This document shows, in pieces, positions 7,844-15,620 of a stretch of DNA of 33,650 nucleotides. The stretch spans positions 1 through 33,650 of the forward strand of contig NZ_LYVN01000031.1 in NCBI RefSeq assembly GCF_001990265.1, given 5' to 3'. Every line of letters begins with the position of its first letter. Within the stretch, counting starts at the first letter, position 1. This DNA comes from Sphingopyxis sp. KK2 (lineage in GTDB: Bacteria > Pseudomonadota > Alphaproteobacteria > Sphingomonadales > Sphingomonadaceae). The notes under the pieces are model-generated. The model saw only the letters and a list, made by a program, of their open reading frames with translations, had not been told where the DNA came from and made no database searches. A program made the position numbers and the translations under genes.

Positions 7844-8784
7844 GCGAAAGCCGAGCGCACATAGTCGACCGACCGGCCGGCATCGTCGAGCCGCGCGGCG
7901 CCGAGCAGGCGGTTCCAATAGGTTTCCGATCCGTCGGCGAGCCGCCATTCGTGGAGGCGGCGGGTGAAGAGCTGGAGGTCATGCTCCTCGCTGATCCCGA
8001 TCGCGCCATGGACCGCGTGCGCGGTCGCGGCGACACGCGCCGCCGCCTTGCTCGCCACCGATTTGGCGGTGGCCGCCGCAACGAGGCTCGGCGGGAAACT
8101 GCCCGCGCAGCCGAGCTGCGAGGCGATGCGCGCGGCGACCATTTCCTCGGCCATCACCGCCATCTGCTGCTGCAGCGCCTGTTGCCGCCCGATCGGCTTG
8201 CCGAACTGGACACGCTCATTGGCATAGGCTGCCGTCATTTGGGTAAGCCGCTCGGCGGCGCCCGCGATCAGTGCCGCGCGCAGGATCGCGGCGAGGCCGC
8301 GCAGACCACCTTCGGCTGCCGGCGCGACCGGCGCCGGCAGCGCCCCGAGATCGAACCGCGCTGCGAGGCTGGCGGGCACGCCGGTTGCTTCACCCTTCGT
8401 CTCGACGAGGTGCAGTCCGCCGTCCGCTTCGACCAGCAACTGCTCCGTGACCAAGCCGCACGGCACCACGGCAGCCGCGCCCTCGGCGACGGCGAGTGCG
8501 ATCGGTCCCTCCGGCGCAGCCTTCAGCAACGCGCGCGCGATCATCGTCTCGCCGACGGGGAGCGGCACCGCATGGCGACCGAGCGCCATCCACAGCGGAT
8601 GTGCGTCGGCCAGCGACAGGCCCGCGCCGCCGCGATCGTCGGGCACCAGCGCGTCGAGGAAACCCGATTCGGCAAAGGCGCCCCACATCGTCTCGATGCT
8701 GCCGCCCTGTTCGATCGCGCGCACCGCGGCGGGGGTAGCGACATCCTCGAGCATCCGCTCGAAGGGTTCGAGAAATTCGCTCAT
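7840..8784 (-). CDS. Acyl-CoA dehydrogenase family protein, short form
   Basis: 314 residues, clearly shorter than the usual 380-400 of the family. The N-terminal helical part (WGAFAESGFLDALVPDDRGGAGLSL, about 49-73) and the C-terminal helical bundle (YANERVQFGKPIGRQQALQQQMA, about 186-208; HAVHGAIGISEEHDL) are recognisable, but the middle beta domain is shrunken and the normal SEPxxGSD flavin/substrate segment is missing. It lies 12 bases after the full-length dehydrogenase gene at 8797-9954 and is surely co-transcribed. Such long/short pairs are known from heteromeric alpha2beta2 acyl-CoA dehydrogenases of steroid side-chain catabolism (ChsE1-ChsE2 type). By analogy this is the partner subunit; its substrate cannot be told. 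Confidence 0.85.
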   Translation of the reverse strand: MSEFLEPFERMLEDVATPAAVRAIEQGGSIETMWGAFAESGFLDALVPDDRGGAGLSLADAHPLWMALGRHAVPLPVGETMIARALLKAAPEGPIALAVAEGAAAVVPCGLVTEQLLVEADGGLHLVETKGEATGVPASLAARFDLGALPAPVAPAAEGGLRGLAAILRAALIAGAAERLTQMTAAYANERVQFGKPIGRQQALQQQMAVMAEEMVAARIASQLGCAGSFPPSLVAAATAKSVASKAAARVAATAHAVHGAIGISEEHDLQLFTRRLHEWRLADGSETYWNRLLGAARLDDAGRSVDYVRSAFA

Positions 8785-8796
8785 CAGCCCAATCCC

Positions 8797-9954
8797 TTAC
8801 CGAAGCCCCATTCCGCGCGCGATGATGCCGCGCAGCACCTCGCGCGTGCCGCCGCGCAGCGAGAAGCTGGGAGCGATATAGGTGACGAACATCAAGGTGC
8901 GATAGAGTTCGGCATCGACCGCCTCGCCCGGATGCGCGGCGAGATCGTCGCCGATCGCCACCGGCAATTCCTGTTCGAAGGCAGTGCCGAGATCCTTGAC
9001 CAGCGACGCCTCGGTCACCGGGCTTTCGCCGAGCGCGAGCCGCGCGGTGCAGGCGATCGACATCGCGCGCAACGTCGCGAGGCGCGCGGTGAAATCGCCG
9101 ACCAGCGCCGACGTCGCGTCATCGTTGCGACCAACGCCGCGCAAATGCGCAATCCACGCGTCGAGCAGCACGACGCTCGAATAGATGCGCTCGGGCCCGC
9201 TGCGTTCGAAGGCGAGTTCGGCGGTGACCTGTTTCCAGCCCTCGCCCTCGTTCCCGATCAGCGCATCGTCGGCCAGGTCGACATTGTCGAAGAAAACCTC
9301 GGCAAAATGCGCGTCGCCGGCGAGGTCGGCGATCGGGCGGACGGTGACCCCCGGGGCCTTCAAATCGATGATCAGCTGCGACAGGCCGGTATGGCGATCC
9401 TCGCTGCTACCCGAGGTGCGGACGAGCGCGATCATATAATCGCCGTGCATCGCATTGGTGGTCCAGATCTTCTGGCCGTTGACGCGCCAGCCGGTTGTCG
9501 TGCGCTCGGCGCGCGTGCGCACGCTGGCAAGGTCGGAGCCCGAGCCCGGCTCGCTCATCCCGATGCAGAAGACGAGTTCGCCGCGGCAGATGCGCGGGAT
9601 GTAGAAATCGCGCTGCGCCTCGCTGCCGTAATTCAGGATCAGCGGCGCGCTCTGGCGGTCGGCGATCCAGTGCGCCGCGACCGGCGCGCCCGCCGACAGC
9701 AGTTCCTCGACGACGACGAAACGCGCGAAGGGGCCGCGCTCCTGCCCGCCATAGACCTTGGGCAAGGTGAGGCCGAGGAAGCCCGCAGCGCCGAGGCGGC
9801 GGCTGAACGCCGGATCGAAGCCCGACCAGGATCGCGCGCGGACATCGGCGGAGGCCTCTGCCGCCGCCGCATCGGCGAGCGCGCGGATCGCCGGGCGCAG
9901 CGCCTCGTCGGCGGCGGGCAGGCTGGCGAGGGTGAGCGTATCGAACACCGGCAT
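8797..9954 (-). CDS. Acyl-CoA dehydrogenase, full length
   Basis: 385-residue flavoprotein expected to place an alpha-beta double bond in an acyl-CoA, passing electrons to ETF. The three-domain fold is visible: N-terminal helices with GFLGLTLPKVYGG (58-70), the middle beta domain with IGMSEPGSGSDLASVR (131-146) and GQKIWTTNAMH (160-170), and the C-terminal bundle ending in RGGTREVLRGIIARGMGLR. The usual catalytic Glu before the GT of that last motif (EGT) is replaced (RGGT), so the base may be a Glu of the ELAFERSGPERIY helix, as in some other family branches. It is the first gene of a two-gene unit with the short dehydrogenase. GGAAGG touches the ATG at 9954 directly, an unusually short spacing, so the start is a little uncertain. 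Confidence 0.92.
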   Translation of the reverse strand: MPVFDTLTLASLPAADEALRPAIRALADAAAAEASADVRARSWSGFDPAFSRRLGAAGFLGLTLPKVYGGQERGPFARFVVVEELLSAGAPVAAHWIADRQSAPLILNYGSEAQRDFYIPRICRGELVFCIGMSEPGSGSDLASVRTRAERTTTGWRVNGQKIWTTNAMHGDYMIALVRTSGSSEDRHTGLSQLIIDLKAPGVTVRPIADLAGDAHFAEVFFDNVDLADDALIGNEGEGWKQVTAELAFERSGPERIYSSVVLLDAWIAHLRGVGRNDDATSALVGDFTARLATLRAMSIACTARLALGESPVTEASLVKDLGTAFEQELPVAIGDDLAAHPGEAVDAELYRTLMFVTYIAPSFSLRGGTREVLRGIIARGMGLR

Positions 9955-10099
9955 CCTTCCAATATTATCGTTGGAAAGCGCCTATGGCGCGCGCCGCGAT
10001 GCGACAAGCCGCTTTTTTGCGGAGCGCCAACGCCGTATCGGATGTTGACCGAAGGCGCGGATGGCGGCAAAGGCCCGAAACGGCACGCGCCGATGGCGC

Positions 10100-10173
10100 G
10101 CGGGTGTAGCTCAATGGTAGAGCAGCAGCTTCCCAAGCTGAATACGAGGGTTCGATTCCCTTCACCCGCTCCA
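10100..10173 (+). tRNA. tRNA-Gly (anticodon CCC)
   Basis: 74 bases that fold as a full cloverleaf. The acceptor stem is GCGGGTG with CACCCGC, the D arm GCTC-AATGGTA-GAGC, the anticodon loop TTCCCAA giving anticodon CCC (reads GGG), and the T arm GAGGG-TTCGATT-CCCTT with the invariant TTCGA. The 3' T-CCA is encoded. It stands alone between the acyl-CoA dehydrogenase and transglutaminase genes, both on the other strand. No integrase gene or second copy of its 3' end is seen nearby. Confidence 0.97.
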
Positions 10174-10175
10174 GC

Positions 10176-10952
10176 CTATCCCTCTTTCACCTCGACCGAC
10201 TGTCCGATGAGCTCGATCTCGCGATAGGCGGTGAGGAAGGCGACGTCGGCGGCGTCGCGGCCGATGCAGATGCGCGCCATCGCGTCGGCGCGCGCCATGC
10301 CGGTCGCATCGACCGGATGCCAGTCGCCCGCAAGATAGACTTCGGCAACCGCATGGAAATCCTGCGGCGCAACGCCGAGCGCATAGGCGCTCGCCATGCG
10401 CGCCGGGATATGCGCGGCGCGCGCCAGCGCGATCATCACATGCGCATAGTCGCGGCACACGCCGCGCCGCTCGACGAAGCTGTCGAGCGCGCCGGTCTCC
10501 GACGTGCTGGTGCCGGGAACATAGGTGAAGCGGCTTTCGATCCAGTCGCGCATCCGCGCGATCTTCACCCCGCCCTCATGCTCGCCGAACCGGCGTTCGA
10601 CGAAAGCGTGGAACTTGTTCGAGGGACAATAGCGCGATTCGTTGAGATAGGGAACCGCCTCGGCCGGCAAGCGGTGCAGCGGAATCGCGGCGAGGCCCGC
10701 AAGATCGACCGCGGGGCGATCGACCGCGACGGTGGCGCGATAGGCGACGCGCAAATGCCCTTCCTCGCGGAGCCAGATCGGATCGCAAATGCCGTTCGCG
10801 GTCGGCACACGCGCGAGAAGGTCGGGTTTGCCGAGATCGAGCGAGGCGTCGAGGACACGCTGGCCATGGCCGTCGGCGGCCTCGATCTGGAGCATCAGGT
10901 CGACCGGTTCGGGCAGCCGGTAATTTAGGGAGGCGGAGATTTCGAGTTTCAT
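10176..10952 (-). CDS. Transglutaminase-like cysteine protease-fold protein
   Basis: 258 residues with the catalytic triad of the bacterial transglutaminase-like superfamily: Cys166 in RRGVCRDYAHVMIAL, His200 in DFHAVAEVYL and Asp215 in WHPVDATG. The N-terminal 110 residues form a beta-rich domain (SASLNYRLPEPVDLMLQIEA) as in the family that carries an N-terminal domain before the transglutaminase core. No signal peptide, so it should be cytoplasmic. Members act as proteases or amide-modifying enzymes; the substrate here is unknown. It starts 96 bases from the divergent MFS gene and ends 3 bases from the tRNA on the opposite strand. Confidence 0.88.
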   Translation of the reverse strand: MKLEISASLNYRLPEPVDLMLQIEAADGHGQRVLDASLDLGKPDLLARVPTANGICDPIWLREEGHLRVAYRATVAVDRPAVDLAGLAAIPLHRLPAEAVPYLNESRYCPSNKFHAFVERRFGEHEGGVKIARMRDWIESRFTYVPGTSTSETGALDSFVERRGVCRDYAHVMIALARAAHIPARMASAYALGVAPQDFHAVAEVYLAGDWHPVDATGMARADAMARICIGRDAADVAFLTAYREIELIGQSVEVKEG

Positions 10953-11037
10953 CTATCGACAACGCATGGGGGAGGGATCGGTGCCGCTAGGCGCGTCATC
11001 GCGCCGGTGCAAGCCGCATCCGCTTTCCCGCCGAAGC

Positions 11038-11042
11038 AGGAC
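11038..11042 (+). promoter_or_regulatory. Ribosome binding site that decides the GTG start of the MFS gene
   Basis: AGGAC six bases before the GTG at 11049. The more upstream in-frame GTG at 11007 has no such site. Confidence 0.6.
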
Positions 11043-11048
11043 AATTTC

Positions 11049-12305
11049 GTGACCACCGCCGCGCGTACCATTCCCTTCATCGTCGCCACCATCTTCATCG
11101 ATGCGATCGGGTTCGGCATCATCATGCCGGTGCTGCCACAGCTGGTGATGGAGGTGGGGCAGGTCAACCTTGCAAGCGCGATGGGGATCGCGACGGCGAT
11201 CGGGCTGGTGATGGCGGTCGCGACCTTCCTCGCCTCGCCCGTGCTCGGCAATCTGTCGGACCATTTCGGGAGGCGGCGCGTGCTGCTGCTGTCGCTCGCC
11301 GGGCTCGCCGCCGACTATATCCTGCTGACGATCGTCCATACCCTGCCCTGGCTGTTCGTCGCGCGCGCGCTGTCGGGCATTTTCGGCGGCAGCGTCGCGG
11401 CGGCGCAGGCGGCGATCGCCGACGTCACGATCCCTGAAAATCGCGCGCGCAATTTCGGCTTTGTCGGCGCGGCGTTCGGGATCGGCTTCGTCGTCGGTCC
11501 GGTGATCGGCGGCTTCCTTGGCGAGACGAGTTCGCGCGCGCCCTTCGTCGCGGCGGCGCTGCTCGCGGCCGCCAACATGCTCTATGGCCTTTTCATCTTT
11601 CCCGACACGCTGCCGCCCGAGCGCCGGCGGAGTTTCGACTGGCGCCGCGCCAACCCGTTCGGCGCGTGGAAGACGATGCGCGGCCTGCCGGGCATGAGCG
11701 GGATCGCGACCGTCCTGACCCTGTGGCAGGTTTCAAGCCTCGTCTATCCGATGACGTGGAGCTTCTATTGCATCGCGCAGCTCGGCTGGTCGTCGAAGAT
11801 GATCGGCGCGAGCCTCGCCGCGGTCGGCATTGCGATCGCGCTGGGGCAGGCCTTTGTCGTCGGGCCGGCGGTGCGGCGCTTCGGCGAGCGCGACGCGGCG
11901 ACGATCGGCATCCTCGTCGCGATCGCCATCTATATCGGCTATGCCTTTGTCGACACGAGCTGGGGCGCCTTCCTGCTGATCGTGCCGATCATGTTCCAGG
12001 CGCCGGTGCAGCCCTCGCTCAACGCCTTGATGTCGCGCCGCGCCAGCGCCGCGATGCAGGGCGAGGTGCAGGGCATTTCGGCGATGGCGATGGGGCTGGG
12101 GCAGATCGTCGCACCGACATTGCTGATCGGGACGATGGCCTGGTTTACCGGCAGCCAGGCCCCGGTGCATTTTCCGGGCGCCGCCTTCCTCGTCGCGGCC
12201 GTCTTTGGCCTGCTCGCGATCCTCATGTTGCGCCGCCTGCCCCGCGTGACGCGGACGAGCGACGACGCGGCGGCCGATCAGATGCCGCCGTCGGTTACCG
12301 CATAG
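11049..12305 (+). CDS. MFS transporter, TetA/multidrug-exporter-like
   Basis: 418-residue inner-membrane protein with about 12 hydrophobic helices. The first helix, IPFIVATIFIDAIGFGIIMP, is typical of the TCR/Tet drug-proton antiporters. Motif A is present between helices 2 and 3 (GNLSDHFGRRR, 67-77), and the helix 4/5 region ALSGIFGGSVAAAQAAIAD and GFVVGPVIGG carry the antiporter signature (motif C-like). This points to proton-driven export of a small molecule; tetracycline resistance itself cannot be claimed. The frame is open from a GTG at 11007, but the GTG at 11049 has a good ribosome site and starts the normal family N-terminus. The last nine codons overlap the end of the convergent molybdopterin-binding gene. 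Confidence 0.88.
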   Translation: MTTAARTIPFIVATIFIDAIGFGIIMPVLPQLVMEVGQVNLASAMGIATAIGLVMAVATFLASPVLGNLSDHFGRRRVLLLSLAGLAADYILLTIVHTLPWLFVARALSGIFGGSVAAAQAAIADVTIPENRARNFGFVGAAFGIGFVVGPVIGGFLGETSSRAPFVAAALLAAANMLYGLFIFPDTLPPERRRSFDWRRANPFGAWKTMRGLPGMSGIATVLTLWQVSSLVYPMTWSFYCIAQLGWSSKMIGASLAAVGIAIALGQAFVVGPAVRRFGERDAATIGILVAIAIYIGYAFVDTSWGAFLLIVPIMFQAPVQPSLNALMSRRASAAMQGEVQGISAMAMGLGQIVAPTLLIGTMAWFTGSQAPVHFPGAAFLVAAVFGLLAILMLRRLPRVTRTSDDAAADQMPPSVTA

Positions 12306-13039
12306 CCCGCAGCCTCGAGCCCCGTCGTCAGCATCGCGACACAGGCAGCGACCGCCGCAGCCGAGGTCGAGCGTATGACGAAATTGGCGCCGACGCGGCC
12401 GTCGCGAAAAAAAGGATAGCTGCCGATCGCGACCCCGGCATGATCCTTTTCGCCCTGGCGCAGCAGGTCGGCGACCTCGCTTTCGGGCGCCCAGGCGCCG
12501 ATCGTATGCGCGACGAGCGGCGCGCCGCCTTCGAGTTCGCCGGTCAGCGCGTCGAGCATGCCCGCGGTGATATGCGGCACGCCGGCCATCACGAACAGGT
12601 TGCCGATGCGGATGCCGGGGGCGCCCGACATGCGGTTGGGGATCAGCTCGGCGCCATCGGGGGTGCGCGCCATGCGCAGCCGCGCCTCGGTCAGTTCGCC
12701 GCCGCGCGCGGTGTAATAGCGTTCGAGAATCGCGCGTGCATCGGGGTGGACGATCACCCCGACACCGAGCGCCTTGGCGACCGCATCGACGGTGATGTCG
12801 TCATGCGTCGGGCCGATGCCGCCGGTGGTGAAGACATAGTCGTAGCGCGCGCGGATCGCGTTCAGCGCGTCGATAATCTCCGCTTCGACATCGGGGACGA
12901 TGCGCACCTCGCGCAGGCGAATCCCCTGCACGTCGAGCCATGTCGCGATCTGCGCGACATTCTTGTCCTGGGTGCGGCCCGAGAGAATTTCGTCGCCGAT
13001 CACCAGTACGGCGGCTGTCCAGATACGTTCGTCGCTCAT
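12278..13039 (-). CDS. Molybdopterin-binding (MoCF / CinA N-terminal type) protein
   Basis: 253 residues. The N-terminal 170 residues are the MoaB/Mog-like domain also found at the N-terminus of CinA: VIGDEILSGRTQDKN (13-27) and TTGGIGPTHDD (71-81) are the nucleotide/molybdopterin-binding loops, followed by GAPGIRIGNLFVMAGVPHI. The C-terminal nicotinamide-nucleotide amidase domain of full CinA is absent, and the remaining part matches the stand-alone form common in alphaproteobacteria. Its true role is not settled; CinA N-domains can act as ADP-ribose pyrophosphatases. It overlaps the MFS gene by 28 bases tail to tail and is divergent from the GST gene. Confidence 0.88.
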   Translation of the reverse strand: MSDERIWTAAVLVIGDEILSGRTQDKNVAQIATWLDVQGIRLREVRIVPDVEAEIIDALNAIRARYDYVFTTGGIGPTHDDITVDAVAKALGVGVIVHPDARAILERYYTARGGELTEARLRMARTPDGAELIPNRMSGAPGIRIGNLFVMAGVPHITAGMLDALTGELEGGAPLVAHTIGAWAPESEVADLLRQGEKDHAGVAIGSYPFFRDGRVGANFVIRSTSAAAVAACVAMLTTGLEAAGYAVTDGGI

Positions 13040-13092
13040 TGCTTTGCCTTACCCGCCCCGCATGACAAAACAACCCCGGTGGCGCGGCACAC

Positions 13093-13110
13093 ATGTTCCT
13101 GATATGTTCC
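13093..13110 (+). repeat. Direct repeat ATGTTCC x2 upstream of the GST gene
   Basis: ATGTTCC at 13093-13099 and 13104-13110, repeated with an 11-base period (one helical turn), 33-50 bases before the GST ATG. Same-face direct repeats can be activator sites; no function is shown. Confidence 0.45.
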
Positions 13111-13142
13111 ATATCGACTCGCCGAGCCAAGGGAGATGCACG

Positions 13143-13784
13143 ATGGCCGATCAGCTGATTTTCTACACCAACCCGATGTCGCGCGGGCAGATCGTCCGCT
13201 GGATGCTCGAAGAGGTCGGCGCGCCCTATGAGACCAACATCCTCGGCTATGGCACGTCGATGAAGGACGACGCCTATCTGGCGATCAACCCGATGGGCAA
13301 GGTTCCGGCGATCGTCCACGACGGCAAGATCGTCACCGAATGCGCCGCGATCTGTGCCTATCTGGCCGACGCCTTTCCGGACGCCGGGCTCGCGCCCGCG
13401 CCCGGGGACCGCGCCGATTATTATCGCTGGATGTTCTTTGCCGCCGGCCCGGTCGAGCAGGCGATCACCGCCCGGCATTTCGGGATCGAACCCGACGCCG
13501 ACCAGCAGCGCTCGGCGGGCTTCGGGACGCTCGACCATGCGCTCGACGCGCTCGAAAGCGCGGTCGCGGGCAAAACCTATGTCGCTGGGGACAGATTCAC
13601 CGCCGCCGACGTCTATGTCGGCAGCCAGGTCGACTGGGGTTTGCAGTTCGGCACCATCACGAGCCGCCCGGCGTTCGAGGCCTATGCCGCGGGTTTGCGC
13701 GAGCGCGACGGGTATAAGCGCGCCAAGGCGATCGACAACGGGCTGATTGCCGAGATGCAGGCGGCGGGAACCGCCCCGGCCTAG
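13143..13784 (+). CDS. Glutathione S-transferase family protein
   Basis: 213-residue cytosolic protein with the two-domain GST layout. The thioredoxin-like N-domain begins LIFYTNPMSRGQIVRWMLEE with Ser13 as candidate glutathione-activating residue; the cis-Pro loop is KVPAIV (Pro55), and TECAAICAYLAD gives the glutathione gamma-Glu contact. The helical C-domain carries the GDRFTAADVYVGSQ N-capping motif. It should conjugate glutathione to electrophiles or reduce them; the substrate is not predictable. The frame is open upstream, but AAGGGAG seven bases before the ATG at 13143 and the family N-terminus fix the start. Promoter region is shared with the divergent molybdopterin-binding gene. Confidence 0.92.
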   Translation: MADQLIFYTNPMSRGQIVRWMLEEVGAPYETNILGYGTSMKDDAYLAINPMGKVPAIVHDGKIVTECAAICAYLADAFPDAGLAPAPGDRADYYRWMFFAAGPVEQAITARHFGIEPDADQQRSAGFGTLDHALDALESAVAGKTYVAGDRFTAADVYVGSQVDWGLQFGTITSRPAFEAYAAGLRERDGYKRAKAIDNGLIAEMQAAGTAPA

Positions 13785-13793
13785 GGTCTCGAC

Positions 13794-14681
13794 CTAAGGC
13801 AGCGCCTTGATCAGTTCGACCGCGAGCGGGGCGAGGCGGCGGATGTGCGGATCCTGCGCTTCGGAGGCGCTGAGGTAGATGGCATTGGCGAAGGCGGTGG
13901 TGTCGTGCACCGCCGCCAGCCCGGCGTCGCTCGCATAGGCGTCCTGCCACCGCGCGCCGTCATCGGGATGGAGCGCACGAAACCAGGCCGCCCAGGCGGC
14001 ATCGTCGATGTCGGAGCGCCGCGCGAGGTACAAGATCGGTGCGGCAAGGCGCGCGGGCTCTCCGTGGATATAATAAGGGCCGGCGGCGGGAGCGACCTGC
14101 GCGGCGATCGCGCCGAGCAGCAGTCCGGCGTCGGCGCGCGTCAGGCGCGGATTGAGCGAGAGCTGGAGCATCAGGTCGGCGCCGTGCGCAACGCCGTGGC
14201 GCCAGCCCTCGCCCGGGGTGAAACCGCGATAGTCGGTCACGCCGCGCAGATAGGTGGCCCCCGCTTCGGCAAGGCCGTGCAGTTCCTCATCGGTCAGGAA
14301 GGGTGCGATGCGGTCGGCGCGCGCGACCTCGGCCAGCGCGAGCGCGGCAAAGGGACGGCGGAAGCCGGGTGCATCGTCGGGCTCCGAAAGCATCGCCTGC
14401 AGCTGCGCGTTGGCGTGACGCATTAATGCGGGCGCGACGTGCCGGCCGCGCAGGCCTTCGGACCAGAGGGTGAAGGCGAAGCCGTCGCGGACCGCACTGT
14501 CGGGATCGCCGAGGCAGGTAAGCAGCGCGTCGATCGCCGCGGCATCGGCCTTTGCGAAATAGCGCGCGGCGTGGGATTTGAGATCGCCGTCGGCGGGGCG
14601 TTCGACGCGGCACGAGCTTGCCTCGCTCGCCGTCGCCGGCGCAGTCGCCATCAGGCCGATGGCCGCCCAGATCGCTTTCAT
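13794..14681 (-). CDS. DUF2785-like secreted protein
   Basis: 295 residues. A signal peptide is likely: MKAIWAAIGLMATAPATA then SEASSC, so it is exported. The body is almost wholly helical, with SLNPRLTRADAGLLLGAI and the segment YLRGVTDYRGFTPGEGWRHGVAHGADL, which resembles the conserved core of DUF2785 proteins; that assignment is from memory of the motif. No function is known. An ATG at 14699 is in frame, but GGAAGG lies seven bases before the ATG at 14681, which also starts the signal peptide. It follows the Bax inhibitor-1 gene on the same strand behind a strong terminator, so it probably has its own promoter. It ends 10 bases from the convergent GST stop. Confidence 0.75.
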   Translation of the reverse strand: MKAIWAAIGLMATAPATASEASSCRVERPADGDLKSHAARYFAKADAAAIDALLTCLGDPDSAVRDGFAFTLWSEGLRGRHVAPALMRHANAQLQAMLSEPDDAPGFRRPFAALALAEVARADRIAPFLTDEELHGLAEAGATYLRGVTDYRGFTPGEGWRHGVAHGADLMLQLSLNPRLTRADAGLLLGAIAAQVAPAAGPYYIHGEPARLAAPILYLARRSDIDDAAWAAWFRALHPDDGARWQDAYASDAGLAAVHDTTAFANAIYLSASEAQDPHIRRLAPLAVELIKALP

Positions 14682-14702
14682 CCCCGCGCCTTCCCCCAAA
14701 GC

Positions 14703-14733
14703 AAAAGCCCGGCGAATCGCTTCGCCGGGCTTT
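14703..14733 (-). terminator. Rho-independent terminator of the Bax inhibitor-1 family gene
   Basis: Perfect 13-bp stem (AAAGCCCGGCGAA / TTCGCCGGGCTTT) with loop TCGC, starting 26 bases after the stop codon at 14759 and followed on the minus strand by a run of four T. The AAA at its outer edge also gives a short T tract on the plus strand. Confidence 0.85.
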
Positions 14734-14758
14734 CTTGGTCTTTCGTTCGTCGGCCCGC

Positions 14759-15490
14759 TTATTCGCGGCTGCCCAGCAGGTTGAGCAGGAAGGTGAACAT
14801 GTTGACGAAGTCGAGATAGAGGTTCAGCGCCCCCATGATCACGGTCTTGCCCATCATGTCCGTTCCGCGGACGTAGAAATACATGCTCTTGATCTTCTGC
14901 GTGTCATAGGCGGTCAGGCCCGCGAACACGAGCACGCCGACAACGCTGATCGCCAGCATCAGCGCGGGCGACTGGAAGATGAAGGCGTTGAGCAGGACGG
15001 CGACGATGATGCCGATCAGGCCCATGATCAGGAAGGTGCCGAAGCCCGACAGATCCTTCTTGGTGGTGTAGCCGTAGAGGCTGAGACCCGCGAAGGCAGC
15101 CGCGGTCGCGAAGAAGGTCTGCGCGATCGAACCCATGCCGAAGCGGATGAAGATCGTCGACATCGACAGGCCCATCACCACGGCGAAGGCCCAGAAAATG
15201 CCCTGCATCGCAGCGGTCGACAGCTTGTTGATGCCGAAGCTCAGCACCAGAATGAACGCCAGCGGCGCCAGCGCGACGACGAACCACAGCGGGCTCGTCA
15301 CCATCGAAGCGGTGAAGCCCGACTGGAAGGCGAGCAGGGCGACGATGCCGGTGAGCAGCACGCCCGACGCCATATAGTTGTAAACCGACAGCATGTACGA
15401 CCGCAGGCCGGCATCGACGGCCTGGTCCGTTGCAGTCGCTGCGGCGCCAAAACCGGAAGCCGCCATATTGGGGTCGTTCCAATTAGCCAT
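14759..15490 (-). CDS. Bax inhibitor-1 / YccA family membrane protein
   Basis: 243-residue integral inner-membrane protein with seven hydrophobic helices after a soluble N-terminus of about 30 residues. Family marks are LRSYMLSVYNYMASGVLLTG, GLTAYDTQKIKSMY and the C-terminal LYLDFVNMFTFLLNLLG with its buried Asp. Bacterial members are pH-sensitive calcium-leak channels or FtsH partners (YccA, BsYetJ); which applies here is unknown. The frame extends to a GTG at 15499, but GGAG eight bases before the ATG at 15490 supports the shorter form. It is a single-gene unit with its own promoter (15536-15564) and terminator (14703-14733). Confidence 0.93.
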   Translation of the reverse strand: MANWNDPNMAASGFGAAATATDQAVDAGLRSYMLSVYNYMASGVLLTGIVALLAFQSGFTASMVTSPLWFVVALAPLAFILVLSFGINKLSTAAMQGIFWAFAVVMGLSMSTIFIRFGMGSIAQTFFATAAAFAGLSLYGYTTKKDLSGFGTFLIMGLIGIIVAVLLNAFIFQSPALMLAISVVGVLVFAGLTAYDTQKIKSMYFYVRGTDMMGKTVIMGALNLYLDFVNMFTFLLNLLGSRE

Positions 15491-15535
15491 TGTTTTCACT
15501 CCATCATTGGCCAGCCCATACCGGCCATAGCCCGC

Positions 15536-15564
15536 AATATCGTTATTTTTTCCCGCGCTTTCAA
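15536..15564 (-). promoter_or_regulatory. Promoter of the Bax inhibitor-1 family gene
   Basis: On the minus strand TTGAAA, 17 bases with an A-rich run, then GATATT. Spacing is ideal and would give a leader of about 40 bases before the ATG at 15490. Confidence 0.55.
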
Positions 15565-15620
15565 GCGAAACCGGACAAGAGGCTTTCGGCTTCCCCCGAA
15601 GGGCTTATGCTGGGGCGGCC

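Noticed and set aside
10100..10173. tRNA-Gly as attachment site of an integrated element
   Set aside because: No integrase nearby, no repeat of the tRNA 3' end seen in the following sequence, and the neighbours are ordinary genes in the same base-composition range.
7681..10227. 848-codon plus-strand frame running from the regulator gene over both acyl-CoA dehydrogenases and through the tRNA
   Set aside because: It crosses a tRNA gene and mirrors real minus-strand genes, so it is a shadow.
11007..11048. Upstream GTG start for the TetA-like MFS gene
   Set aside because: No ribosome site before 11007, and the extra 14 residues are not typical of the family N-terminus.
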